Source: JBIOUF01 sp044866695 (lineage in GTDB: Bacteria > Actinomycetota > Actinomycetes > Propionibacteriales > Nocardioidaceae). Taken from it: a stretch of DNA of 23,069 nt. A model generated the notes under the pieces. That model ran no database searches. It saw only the letters and a list, made by a program, of their open reading frames with translations, and had not been told where the DNA came from. Both the position numbers and the translations under genes were made by a program. The stretch spans positions 1 through 23,069 of the forward strand of contig JBIOUF010000308.1 of the NCBI GenBank assembly GCA_044866695.1, written 5' to 3'. This document shows, in pieces, positions 7,347 through 15,590 of this stretch (position 1 is its first letter; the number at the start of each line of letters is the position of its first letter).

Positions 7347-9026
7347 TCAGTCCGTGGTGATGGTGAACAGGCCATGCGCGACGTCGCCGTCCATCCAGCC
7401 GCTTGCGCCCATGGCCACCAGGGGTTCGAGGTTGGCCCTGACCTCTGCGGCGTCGGGGTCGTCCACGTCGGCGAGCAGGTCGTCGAGCCAGCCCTGCTCG
7501 TCGAAGTCGACGAACAGGGCGCCCCCGGCGTCGCCGGCTGAAGGGACGACGGAGGTGAAGGCGCCGTCCTCGCCCAGGCTTCCGTCGCCGGCGAGGGTCT
7601 CGACGTAGTCGGGGTCGAGCCCGACCGCGACGGCCCCGTCGCCCTCCTCGACGACCAGGGTCTGCCCCGCCTCGGGGCCCAGCAGTGCGGTCAGCTCCTC
7701 CAGCACCGGCACGATCTCGTCCGGGTCGCCGTTGATCCGAAGGCCTACGGGCAAACCGGACAGGTCGGGGAACCCGCCCTCGGAGAGCGCGGAGACGTCG
7801 AGGTCGGCGTCCACGGCCAGGCTGACCCCGTCGCCGAGCAGGCGCTCGGCGTCCTCGGGCAGCGAGAGCCCGGTCTCGGACTCCAGGTCGGCGAGCATCT
7901 GGTCGACGTCCGCCTCATCGCCCACCGACGTTCGCACCTGCTCCAGCAGCCGGTCGGCCCAGCCGTCGCCGAGCGAGACGCCGAACGCCACCACGGTGGA
8001 CGCGGGGAGCTGCTCGATGCCGCTGTCCCCGGTGCTGGTGACGTCCTGGCCGGGCATCCCCTCGGCCACGACCTCGGCCTCGACCGCGCCGTCGTCGAAA
8101 CGGACCACCGCCGCAGCCCCCTCGAAGTCGGCGAACGCCTTGCGGAGCTCCTCGGCCTGACCGCCTCCGGAGACCTCACCCTGTCCGCCCGGCACCGTGG
8201 CCGAGCCATCCGTCGCGGCTACGCCGGTGACATTCAGCCCCGAGGAGCCGAACCATTCGTCGTCGGCGTTCGACGCCGCGATCTCGTCGGCCAGGACGCC
8301 GGGCAGCTCCTTGGAGACGTACCCGGTGATGATTCCCGGATCGCCCGCCTCGTCCATCCAGCGCCGGAACCCGTCGTCATCGGCCAGCGCCGCCGAGGCG
8401 GCGTCCTGCGCGGCCTGGTCGGCGACCGCCTGGGTCTCGGCGACCACCATGTAGTCACCGACGAAGGCGCGGCCCGGCGGTTCTCCTTCCCTAGAGCAGG
8501 TGACCAGATCGTCGAAGCCGTCCCGGGCGGCTTCCTCGTCGTCGACCTGGACGACGACCAGGGCCTCGGGATCGGAGCTGTCGTCGGCCGCAGGCAGGGC
8601 CGCGACGCCGACTCGGTTGCCGAGCCAGGCGTCGACATCCTCGAAGGTGAGGTCCTCGCACTCCCCCCCGGCCTGGATCTGGTCGAACACCCATTCGCGC
8701 AGGTCGTCGCCGCTGCCGAGGTCGAGCTCGTCCTTCAGGGCGGGGAACTTGCGCAGGGTGCGGAACGCCTCGACCTTCTGCGCGGCGGACGGGTCCAGGT
8801 CGACCGCGAGGTAGGCCAGCGCGTCGGACGGCACGGCGGTGGCGGGCTCGGGGCCGCCGCCCACGAGCTGCGCGACACCCCATGCCCCGGTCCCGACGAC
8901 GCCCACGACGGCGACCGCCGCGGCGGTGAGCAGCAGCGGGCGGCGGCCCCGCGGCCGTCCCTGCGACGGTTCGCCGAGGTACTCGGTCTGCGGGTCGCCC
9001 GCTGCGTACGGGTGGTCCGAGGTCAT
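7347..9026 (-). CDS. DUF3352 family membrane-anchored protein
   Basis: The product has 559 residues. A Gln/Gly/Arg-rich cytosolic N-terminus of about 28 residues ends in RPRGRRP, and a single transmembrane helix (about 31-55) follows. The rest is a large, very acidic extracytoplasmic region opening with VPSDALAYLAVDLDPS, the hallmark of DUF3352. The region is rich in Asp and Glu and has few cysteines. The function of the family is unknown. The ATG at 9026 is preceded by a good Shine-Dalgarno (GGGGGACAG), which rules out the much longer open frame reaching 9629. Upstream lies an array of 22-bp repeats that could hold operators. Confidence 0.88.
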   Translation of the reverse strand: MTSDHPYAAGDPQTEYLGEPSQGRPRGRRPLLLTAAAVAVVGVVGTGAWGVAQLVGGGPEPATAVPSDALAYLAVDLDPSAAQKVEAFRTLRKFPALKDELDLGSGDDLREWVFDQIQAGGECEDLTFEDVDAWLGNRVGVAALPAADDSSDPEALVVVQVDDEEAARDGFDDLVTCSREGEPPGRAFVGDYMVVAETQAVADQAAQDAASAALADDDGFRRWMDEAGDPGIITGYVSKELPGVLADEIAASNADDEWFGSSGLNVTGVAATDGSATVPGGQGEVSGGGQAEELRKAFADFEGAAAVVRFDDGAVEAEVVAEGMPGQDVTSTGDSGIEQLPASTVVAFGVSLGDGWADRLLEQVRTSVGDEADVDQMLADLESETGLSLPEDAERLLGDGVSLAVDADLDVSALSEGGFPDLSGLPVGLRINGDPDEIVPVLEELTALLGPEAGQTLVVEEGDGAVAVGLDPDYVETLAGDGSLGEDGAFTSVVPSAGDAGGALFVDFDEQGWLDDLLADVDDPDAAEVRANLEPLVAMGASGWMDGDVAHGLFTITTD

Positions 9027-9116
9027 CTGTCCCCCTGGGTTCGGCTGACCGGGTTCACGGTAGCCGCTGGGTCCCACCGGTGCCGCCGAACGCCGGCGCG
9101 GCCGACCAGAACGGCC

Positions 9117-9218
9117 GGCTCGACCCACCAACATTGACGGTTCGACCCACCAACGTTGACGGCTCGACGCGCCAACGTTGACGGCTCGACGCGCCAACAT
9201 TGACGGCTCGACGCGCCA
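9117..9218. repeat. 22-bp tandem repeats (four full copies and a partial fifth)
   Basis: Full units are 9117-9138, 9139-9160, 9161-9182 and 9183-9204, with a partial unit at 9205-9218. The consensus is GGCTCGAC(C/G)C(A/G)CCAAC(A/G)TTGAC. The core CAACGTTG is palindromic. Units 1-2 share CCCACC and units 3-4 share GCGCC, which suggests duplication in pairs. The array ends about 90 bp upstream of the DUF3352 start codon. Confidence 0.85.
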
Positions 9219-9270
9219 CGATGGGCGGGCTCGGCGGGACGGGCTCGGCGGGACGGGCACGGGGGACGGG

Positions 9271-9313
9271 GTCAGGGCGGTCAGGGCGGTCAGGGCGGTC
9301 AGGGCGGTCAGGG
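9271..9313. repeat. 9-bp tandem repeat, about 4.8 copies of GTCAGGGCG
   Basis: GTCAGGGCG repeats at 9271, 9280, 9289 and 9298, with a last partial unit at 9307. It runs into the end of the membrane-protein gene, so the stop codon of that gene (TCA on this strand at 9308-9310) lies in the last unit. Just before it, GGGCTCGGCGGGAC also occurs twice in tandem (about 9228-9254). Confidence 0.9.
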
Positions 9314-9844
9314 TGGGTTGCGTACCGGGGCGAGCAGCACGGCGAGGGCTCCGACCAGGGCGGCGAACATCCAGGTGAGGTCGGCCACCGGGGCGTGCAG
9401 GCCGAGCTGGGCCGGAGCCGTGGCGCCGACGGGCGCCTGCGCGAGCGCGGCCTCGGGGTCGCCGGGTCCGGCCAACCGGCCGGTGAGGCGCATCAGCACG
9501 GTGGCCGCGGCCGCGCCGGCCAGCAGGACCAGCACCGTGCCGACCAGCTGCCGGCGGCGTACGACGGCCCAGAGCATCATCGCCGCGCCGAGCAGGAGCG
9601 CGGCCAGGCCTCCCACCACCACGAACCACCCGTCGGCGGCGAACTGGTGGCCCAGCTCCACCTCGTCGATGCCCACCCCGGACGGCCCCTTGATGACCTG
9701 CACCGGCTTGGTGACCCGGCTCCAGACCAGTCCGCCGAGCACCCCGGCGACCGCGAACAGCCCGACGACCAGCACCGCCTCGGCGAGCGCCCTAGGTCGC
9801 GTCGCGGCGCCGGCGGACGACTCGGTGGGCGAGGGCGCGCTCAC
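9308..9844 (-). CDS. four-helix integral membrane protein, DUF2567-like
   Basis: This 178-residue protein has four predicted membrane helices (about 21-42, 73-93, 98-118 and 152-172). A 30-residue external loop after helix 1 contains TKPVQVIKG. The layout and the loop after helix 1 resemble DUF2567 proteins of actinobacteria. That assignment rests on pattern memory only, and Trp-operon-type membrane proteins are an alternative. It starts with GTG 15 bp after the dnaE stop, so it is probably cotranscribed with dnaE. The C-terminus APVRNPP ends inside a 9-bp tandem repeat. Confidence 0.7.
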   Translation of the reverse strand: MSAPSPTESSAGAATRPRALAEAVLVVGLFAVAGVLGGLVWSRVTKPVQVIKGPSGVGIDEVELGHQFAADGWFVVVGGLAALLLGAAMMLWAVVRRRQLVGTVLVLLAGAAAATVLMRLTGRLAGPGDPEAALAQAPVGATAPAQLGLHAPVADLTWMFAALVGALAVLLAPVRNPP

Positions 9845-9859
9845 CGCAGGGTCACCGGC

Positions 9860-12800
9860 TCACGACCGGGACAGGCAGTGCGGGCCCAGCAGCGCCTTGA
9901 GGTCGGCGAACAGCGCGGCGGACGACGCCACCCGTAGCCCGTCGGGAAGCCGGTAGACCGTCGTGTCGGTGCGGGTGAGCAGGCGCAGGTGCACCTCCGT
10001 CACGCCGGGGTGGGTGGCCAGCACCTCCTTGAGCTGGTCGACCACCGGAGGCGTGCACCGCGTGGACGGCAGCGTGATGGTGACCGGCCCGGTCGGCGTC
10101 CCGGCGAGGTCCGGGACGGTGACCTCCTGACCGTGCAGCTCGGGCTGGTCCTTGGAACGGCTCAGCCGCCCCTTGACGGTGACGATGGCGTCCTCGAGGA
10201 GCACCGTCGCCGCGAGCTGGTAGGCGCTGGGGAACAGCAGGACGTCGATCGCCCCCTCGAGGTCCTCCAGGGTCACCATCGCCCAGGAGTCGCCGCGCTT
10301 GGTGATCTTGCGCTGCACCGCGGTGACCAGCCCGGTGACCGTCACCGTGGCGCCGTCCGGGCGCTCCTCGTCGACCAGCAGCTCGCCGATGGTGCAGTCC
10401 GACGCCGCCGACAGCACGTGCTCGAGCCCGAGCAACGGGTGGTCGGACACGTAGAGCCCCAGCATGTCGCGCTCGTGGGCCAGCAGAACCGGCTTGTCCC
10501 ACTCCTCGACCTGGTCGGGGACCGTGACCGCCATGCTGAAGGCCGGCTCGGCGCCGTCGTCGAGACCGTCGAAGAGCGAGTCCTGCCCGCCGGCCTGGTC
10601 CCGCTTCATCCCGGCGTACCGCTCCACCGCCTCCTCGTGGACCGCGACCAGCGCCCGACGCTTGTGCGCGAGGGAGTCGAAGGCGCCGGCCTTGGCCAGA
10701 GACTCGACGACCCGCTTGTTGCACACCACCGCGGGCACCTTGGTCATGAAGTCGTTGAAGTCCGCGAAGCGGCCCTGCTCGCGCCGGGCGGAGATGACCG
10801 CGTCGACGACGTTGTGGCCGACGTTGCGCACGGCGGTGAGGCCGAACCGGACGTCGGTGCCGACCGGGGTGAAGGTGGCCTCGGACTCGTTGACGTCGGG
10901 TGGCAGGACGCGGATGCCCATGCGGCGGCACTCGTTGAGGTAGACCGCCATCTTGTCCTTGTCGTCCTTGACCGAGGTGAGCAGGGCGGCCATGTACTCG
11001 CAGGCGTAATTGGCCTTCAGGTACGCGGTCCAGTAGGAGACCAGGCCGTACGCCGCCGAGTGCGCCTTGTTGAACGCGTAGTCGGAGAACGGCAGCAGGA
11101 TGTCCCACAGCGTCTGGACCGCGTGCTGGGAGTAGCCGCGCTCGGCCATGCCGGCCGAGAACGCCTCGAGCTGGTAGTCCAGCTCGGCCTTCTTCTTCTT
11201 GCCCATCGCGCGGCGCAGCAGGTCGGCCTGGCCGAGGGTGTAGCCGGCCACCCGCTGCGCGATGGCCATCACCTGCTCCTGGTAGACGATCAGCCCGTAG
11301 GTCTCGCCCAGGATGTCGTCGAGCGGCTCGGCGAGCTCGGGGTGGATCGGCACCACCGGTTCCCGGCCGGTCTTGCGGCGGGCGTACTTGGTGTGCGAGT
11401 CGGCGCCCATCGGGCCGGGCCGGTAGAGCGCGCCGACCGCGGAGATGTCGGCGAAGCAGTCCGGCCGCATGCCGCGCAGGAGAGCCCGCATCGGTCCGCC
11501 GTCGAGCTGGAAGACCCCCAGGGTGTCCCCGCGCTGCATCAGCGCGTACGTCGCCGCGTCGTCGAGGGTGAGCTCCTCGAGCACCACCTTCTCGCCGCGG
11601 TTGTTCTCGATGTTGCGCAACGCGTCGTCGAGGACGGTGAGGTTGCGCAGGCCGAGGAAGTCCATCTTGACCAGGCCGAGGCGCTCACACGTGGGGTAGT
11701 CGAACTGGGTGATCGTCGCGCCGTCCTGGGGGCGCCGCATCAGCGGGATGACGTCGAGCAGCGGCTCGCTGGACATGATCACCCCGGCCGCGTGCACCCC
11801 CCACTGCCGCTTCAGGCCCTCGATGCCGATCGCGGTGTCCACGACGGTCCTCACGTCGCCGTCGGCCTCGTAGAGCGCGCGGAACTCACCGCCCTCGGCG
11901 TACCGGGGGTGCCCGGGGTCGAACAGCTCCTTCAGCGGGACGTCCCTGCCCATCACCGCGGGCGGCATCGCCTTGGTGACCCGGTCGCCGAGCGCGAACG
12001 GGTACCCGAGGATGCGCGAGGAGTCCTTGACCGCCTGCTTGGCCTTGATGGTGCCGTAGGTGACGATCATCGACACCCGGTCCGAGCCGTACCTGTCGGT
12101 GACGTAGCGGATCACCTCGCCGCGCCGGCGCTCGTCGAAGTCGATGTCGAAGTCCGGCATGGACACCCGGTCGGGGTTGAGGAACCGCTCGAAGATCAGC
12201 CCGTGCTCCAACGGGTCGAGATCGGTGATCCGCAGGGCGTACGCCGCGACCGAGCCCGCGCCGGAGCCGCGGCCGGGCCCCACCCGGATCCCGTTGTCCT
12301 TGGCCCAGTTGACGAAGTCTGCGACCACCAGGAAGTAGCCGGCGAACCCCATCTGGGAGATCACCCCGACCTCGAAGCCGGCCTGCTCGCGCACCTTCGG
12401 CGGGACCCCGTCGGGGTAGCGCAGGTGCAGGCCCTTCTCGACCTCCTTGACGAACCAGGAGTCCTCGGTCTCCCCCTCGGGCACCGGGAACCGGGGCATG
12501 TAGCTGACCTGCTCGTCGAAGGCGACCTCGCAGCGTTCCGCGACCAGCAAGGTGTTGTCGCAGGCCTCCGGCAGACCGTTGGCGTCTGCCCACAGCGCCC
12601 GCATCTCGGCGGGCGACTTGACGTAGTAGCCGTCCCCGTCGAACCTGAACCGCTTCGGGTCGTCCATGGTGCTGCCCGAGGACACGCAGAGCAGGTGCTC
12701 CTGGGCGGGAGCGTCGTCCTTGGCGACGTAGTGCGAGTCGTTGGTGGCCACCAGCGGGATGCGAAGGTCCTTGGACAGGCGCAGCAGGCCGTCGCGGACG

Positions 12801-13405
12801 CGGTTCTCGATCGCGAGCCCGTGGTCCATCAGCTCGCAGAAGTAGCTGTCGGGGCCGAAGATGTCGCGGAAGTCGGCGGCGGCCTGCCGGGCCTTGGCGT
12901 AGTCGCCGATGCGCAGCCAGGTCTGCACCTCTCCCGACGGGCAGCCGGTGGTGCCGATCAGGCCGGCGGAGTACTCCGCCAGGAGCTCGCGGTCGGCGCG
13001 GGGCTGGTAAAAGTACCCCTCCATGGAGGCCCGCGAGGAGAGCCGGAACAGGTTGTGCATGCCCGCGGTGCTCTCGGCCAGCAGGGTCATGTGGGTGTAC
13101 GCCCCGCCCCCGGAGACGTCGTCGTCGCCGCCGTCGTTCCACCGGACCCGCCGGCGCTCGAACCGGCTGGTGTTGGGGGTGAGGTAGGCCTCCATCCCGA
13201 TGATCGGCTTGATGCCGTGCGCCTTGGCCTTGGTGTAGAAGTCGAACGCGCCGAACACGTTGCCGTGGTCGGTCATCGCGATCGCGCCCATGCCGAGCTC
13301 GGCGGTCCGCGCGCACAGGTCGTCCAGGCGGGCCGCGCCGTCGAGCATGGAGTACTCGGTGTGCACGTGCAGGTGGACGAACCCGTCCCCGGACCCGGTG
13401 GCCAT
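9860..13405 (-). CDS. dnaE: DNA polymerase III subunit alpha (DnaE)
   Basis: The 1181-residue protein is the replicative polymerase catalytic subunit. The PHP domain at the N-terminus begins HLHVHTEYSMLDGAA (11-25) and retains TDHGN (45-49), so it may be an active metal site as in DnaE1 proofreading polymerases. The palm carries PDFDIDF (417-423) with catalytic Asp418 and Asp420, and the third Asp582 in KMDFLGLR. GPGRGSGAGS is at 376-385. A clamp-binding motif QDSLF is at 941-945, and an OB fold spans about 1019-1085. Length is normal. AAGGAG about 11 nt before the ATG supports the start. No ImuB partner lies nearby, and the PHP residues favour DnaE1 over DnaE2. Confidence 0.97.
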   Translation of the reverse strand: MATGSGDGFVHLHVHTEYSMLDGAARLDDLCARTAELGMGAIAMTDHGNVFGAFDFYTKAKAHGIKPIIGMEAYLTPNTSRFERRRVRWNDGGDDDVSGGGAYTHMTLLAESTAGMHNLFRLSSRASMEGYFYQPRADRELLAEYSAGLIGTTGCPSGEVQTWLRIGDYAKARQAAADFRDIFGPDSYFCELMDHGLAIENRVRDGLLRLSKDLRIPLVATNDSHYVAKDDAPAQEHLLCVSSGSTMDDPKRFRFDGDGYYVKSPAEMRALWADANGLPEACDNTLLVAERCEVAFDEQVSYMPRFPVPEGETEDSWFVKEVEKGLHLRYPDGVPPKVREQAGFEVGVISQMGFAGYFLVVADFVNWAKDNGIRVGPGRGSGAGSVAAYALRITDLDPLEHGLIFERFLNPDRVSMPDFDIDFDERRRGEVIRYVTDRYGSDRVSMIVTYGTIKAKQAVKDSSRILGYPFALGDRVTKAMPPAVMGRDVPLKELFDPGHPRYAEGGEFRALYEADGDVRTVVDTAIGIEGLKRQWGVHAAGVIMSSEPLLDVIPLMRRPQDGATITQFDYPTCERLGLVKMDFLGLRNLTVLDDALRNIENNRGEKVVLEELTLDDAATYALMQRGDTLGVFQLDGGPMRALLRGMRPDCFADISAVGALYRPGPMGADSHTKYARRKTGREPVVPIHPELAEPLDDILGETYGLIVYQEQVMAIAQRVAGYTLGQADLLRRAMGKKKKAELDYQLEAFSAGMAERGYSQHAVQTLWDILLPFSDYAFNKAHSAAYGLVSYWTAYLKANYACEYMAALLTSVKDDKDKMAVYLNECRRMGIRVLPPDVNESEATFTPVGTDVRFGLTAVRNVGHNVVDAVISARREQGRFADFNDFMTKVPAVVCNKRVVESLAKAGAFDSLAHKRRALVAVHEEAVERYAGMKRDQAGGQDSLFDGLDDGAEPAFSMAVTVPDQVEEWDKPVLLAHERDMLGLYVSDHPLLGLEHVLSAASDCTIGELLVDEERPDGATVTVTGLVTAVQRKITKRGDSWAMVTLEDLEGAIDVLLFPSAYQLAATVLLEDAIVTVKGRLSRSKDQPELHGQEVTVPDLAGTPTGPVTITLPSTRCTPPVVDQLKEVLATHPGVTEVHLRLLTRTDTTVYRLPDGLRVASSAALFADLKALLGPHCLSRS

Positions 13406-13566
13406 GGCCCTGGAGACTCCTTCCGTGGGCGCGAGCGGTCGGTCGAGGGCTGGCCCCGGCCTGCAGCTGCCCGGCCGGTGTCAGGGGGAAGACCCTCACT
13501 GTAGGTGATCGTCACAGCCCGCTCCGACAAGGCTCGCCAGCCGGCGCATCGGCGGGTCCTGCGCCT

Positions 13567-13651
13567 CCCCGGCGGCCCGAGGAACGAGCCTGCGCCCCCT
13601 GCCCCCCGGCGGCCCGAGGAGCGAGCCGCTGGGCGAGCGTCTCGAAACCAC
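13567..13651. repeat. direct repeat and dispersed-type intergenic repeat
   Basis: Two copies of CCCCGGCGGCCCGAGGA(A/G)CG, each running into AGCC, differ at one base (13567-13590; 13604-13627). They are followed by GGGCGAGCGTCTCGAAACCA. From memory, sequences with CGAGACGCTCGC-type cores are common dispersed repeats in Nocardioides intergenic DNA. Only the local repeat is seen directly. Confidence 0.6.
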
Positions 13652-13664
13652 CGGAACCCCGGGT

Positions 13665-13682
13665 TGCGGACTTCTTGCGGAC
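13665..13682 (+). repeat. paired heptamer TGCGGACT-N3-TGCGGAC, copy 1
   Basis: TGCGGAC occurs twice with an 11-bp period. The same architecture recurs at 17659 and 17865, on the other side of the accessory gene cassette. A recombination or protein-binding site is inferred. Confidence 0.6.
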
Positions 13683-13716
13683 TGCAGCAGGCCGGTCGGC
13701 CCCCGGCGGAGGTGCG

Positions 13717-14543
13717 TCAGGCAGGCCGCAGATCTCCGTACCAGTAGGCGGCGGTGACTCCGCCGTCCATCAGGAAGTCACTGCCGGTGATGAAGCCACC
13801 GTCTGCACCCATGACGAGCGCGGCGAGGTTGGCTACTTCGTCAGGCGTTCCTGCCCGCCCGGCGGCGGAGATCTCGATCATGTGGCGGTAGCCCTCGCCT
13901 CGCGGGCCGGTGAGCTCGTCCCGTGCGAGCGGGGTGATGATGATGCCGGGGCTGATGGTGTTGATCCGGGCACCTCGCTCGCCCCAGCGGACGGCCTCGG
14001 CCAGGACGCGGAGAGCGTTGCCGCGCTTGCTGATCTGGTAGGCGTGGAGCGGGTCGGTCACCTGGTCGGGCTGCAGGAACGGCAGGTCGAGCAGCTCCTC
14101 GACGGGGGTGGGGCCAGGGCCTCGTTCTCCTCGACGGTGAGCGAAGGCAGTCGGTGCCCGGACTGCGACGCGATGACGACGCCTGACCCGCCCGGGGCAA
14201 TGACCTCCCCGAACCGATCCAGCACGAGTGCGGTGCCGTAGAGATCGACCTTGAGGATCGTTTCGGGGGATGCCTGCGAGGGTGACACGCCGGCTGCATG
14301 GATGAGCCGGGTGACGTCGCCGAGATCGGTCGCTGTCGAGACCAGTGCATCGACCTCCTCTCGCGAGGAGGCGTCGACGGCCGCCACGCTCACGTCGTAC
14401 CCTGCGTCGGCCATCACCTCGGCTGCCGCTTCGGCGTTCTCCTGACGGAGGTCGGCCAGCAGTACGTGCTTCCCGACACCGACCCTGCGGGCGATGGCCT
14501 GACCGATCTGGCCCGGCCCGATGACGACGACGACCTCGCTCAT
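13717..14543 (-). pseudogene. SDR family oxidoreductase, broken by a 1-nt frameshift
   Basis: The full product would be about 275 residues. The N-terminal frame (from ATG 14543) has the nucleotide-binding loop GPGQIG at 9-14 and continues to SQSGHRLPSLTVEENEALA. The frame then breaks within the C-run at about 14104-14115. The second frame resumes with TPVEELLDLPFLQP and carries the active-site YQISK, ISPGIIITPLA and a C-terminal FLMDGG. Adding one C in the run joins them and makes 828 nt, exactly 276 codons. By family it is an NAD(P)-dependent dehydrogenase of unknown substrate. Its ATG overlaps the stop of the NmrA-like gene (ATGA). Decay is favoured over sequencing error because neighbours also carry lesions. 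Confidence 0.85.
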
Positions 14544-15346
14544 GGTGTCTCCTCTCGTGGCTTGACGGCTTCGAGGTCCTTGCGCACGCGCTCCGGCTCG
14601 TCGGAGAGCGGCATGTTGTCCTCGTCGCGGACGGCGTCCAGGGAGCCGGACGGGTCTGGCTCGAGCGCGGCGAACAATGGTTCGAGGTCGTCGGGCGGCA
14701 AGCCCTCTTCGGCCACGAGCTCGAACGTCGTGTGGTCTGCAGCATCGCTCGCGAGGCTGGCGACGAGGACCTCCGCGATCTGACGTCGCGAGATCGCCCC
14801 GTCGCCGGGGCCACCGGACCGACGCAGGTCGCCTTGCATCAGCAGCGGTTTCTGCTCGCTCGGGGCGTTGTAGTCGAACCATCCAGGGCGCACGATGGTG
14901 TACGGCCGACCGCTCGCCCGGACCAGGCGCTCGGAGCGGCGCTTCCAGTCCGGTCCCTCGGTCGACCGGTTGTAGGCGGCGCTCCGGTTCGTGACACCGA
15001 TGAGCGTCATGAGCGCGATTCGAGCCGGACGGTCGCCAAGAGCGGCGAGCACGTTGCGGACCCCGCCGTAGTCCACGGCCTCCATGTCGGCCTTGCTGCC
15101 GTTGGATCCGTGGACGAACACGACCGCGTCGACGCCGTCGACCGCCTGCGCCAGCGAGCTCGGCCGGGTCAGGTCTCCGACGACGGCCTCGACTCCGTCG
15201 GCCAGGTGACGCGAGCGCCCTGCGGCGCGCACGAGAGCACGTACGCCGTACCCCGCGTGGAGGGCTTCCTCGACCACCAGCCTGCCGATGCTGCCGGTGC
15301 TCCCGACGACGAGCACTGTGCGGATCGGGTCGACGGCACCGCTCAT
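14540..15346 (-). CDS. NmrA-like / atypical SDR NAD(P)-binding reductase
   Basis: The product has 268 residues with an extended Rossmann fold. The dinucleotide loop GSTGSIG lies at 15-21, ALVR after strand 2 favours NADPH, GDLTRP is at 58-63, and YTIVRPGWFDYN is at 149-160. It has the length and layout of atypical SDRs of the NmrA/YwnB type, acting as a reductase or redox sensor; the substrate is unknown. The ATG at 15346 overlaps the stop of a short upstream frame, and its own stop overlaps the SDR start, so it is the middle gene of a minus-strand operon. It is the only intact enzyme gene of that operon. It diverges from an XRE regulator that probably controls it. Confidence 0.85.
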   Translation of the reverse strand: MSGAVDPIRTVLVVGSTGSIGRLVVEEALHAGYGVRALVRAAGRSRHLADGVEAVVGDLTRPSSLAQAVDGVDAVVFVHGSNGSKADMEAVDYGGVRNVLAALGDRPARIALMTLIGVTNRSAAYNRSTEGPDWKRRSERLVRASGRPYTIVRPGWFDYNAPSEQKPLLMQGDLRRSGGPGDGAISRRQIAEVLVASLASDAADHTTFELVAEEGLPPDDLEPLFAALEPDPSGSLDAVRDEDNMPLSDEPERVRKDLEAVKPREETP

Positions 15347-15353
15347 CGGTCGA

Positions 15354-15464
15354 TCATCCTCTCGTTCGCCTCGGCGTAGCGACCTCCTTGCGCCTCGATC
15401 TGCGTCTCGTCGGGGCGGCCCCGACCCCAATGGTGCCCGTGCCTTCGAAGATGGCTGCCTTCAT
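15354..15464 (-). pseudogene. N-terminal remnant of a zinc-type alcohol dehydrogenase
   Basis: A strong Shine-Dalgarno (GGGAG, 6-nt spacing) precedes an ATG, and the first 15 residues, MKAAIFEGTGTIGVG, match the start of medium-chain zinc alcohol dehydrogenases. After that the frame turns into Arg-rich nonsense and stops at 36 codons, where a real enzyme has about 350-400. In another frame the same DNA reads RPDETQIEAQ..YAEANERMIDR and ends in a TGA overlapping the NmrA-like ATG, as the tail of a true upstream gene would. I infer that the middle of one gene, or of two, was lost. The junction lies near a 7-bp-arm palindrome at 15410-15424. Confidence 0.6.
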
Positions 15465-15521
15465 GTCGTCTCCCTTGTCGTGGTCGCGTGCAACCAGACA
15501 ACCCGGTGCTCAGCCTGCGGA

Positions 15522-15583
15522 ACAGGCCCTGTCGAGGGGGGGTACTGGCAGGGACTCCCGCAGCCCCTCGCCCGCCGTACGGT
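15522..15583. promoter_or_regulatory. divergent regulatory region of the XRE gene and the SDR operon
   Basis: The gap between divergent starts (15465-15590) holds ACAGG-C-CCTGT (15522-15532), CCCTG/CAGGG arms (15527-15531 and 15549-15553) around GGTACTGG, and TACGGT (15578-15583). TACGGT lies 7 nt before the regulator's ATG and could be the -10 of a leaderless transcript. XRE regulators of this type often bind between themselves and a divergent oxidoreductase gene. No operator is proven. Confidence 0.3.
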
Positions 15584-15590
15584 GGGCGGC

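Larger units (their letters stand above)
13406..13716. other. 311-bp intergenic region with repeats, no gene seen
   Basis: This gap upstream of dnaE should hold its promoter, though no clear -10/-35 pair stands out. It contains a 24-bp direct repeat (13567-13590 and 13604-13627), a GAGCGTCTCGAAACCACC sequence, and one paired TGCGGAC motif. Open frames here look like noise. It marks the change from intact housekeeping genes to decayed accessory genes. Confidence 0.6.

Noticed and set aside
9117..9218. CRISPR array
   Set aside because: The 22-bp units are directly adjacent with no unique spacers, and no cas gene is near.
9027..9629. N-terminal extension of the DUF3352 frame through the repeats
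   Set aside because: The extension is repeat-encoded (LTALTALT), overlaps the membrane-protein gene, and a strong ribosome site precedes the ATG at 9026.
9989..13504. 1171-codon open frame on the plus strand opposite dnaE
   Set aside because: It mirrors dnaE, is rich in His, Arg, Val and Gly, and has no recognisable domain; the minus strand encodes a complete DnaE.
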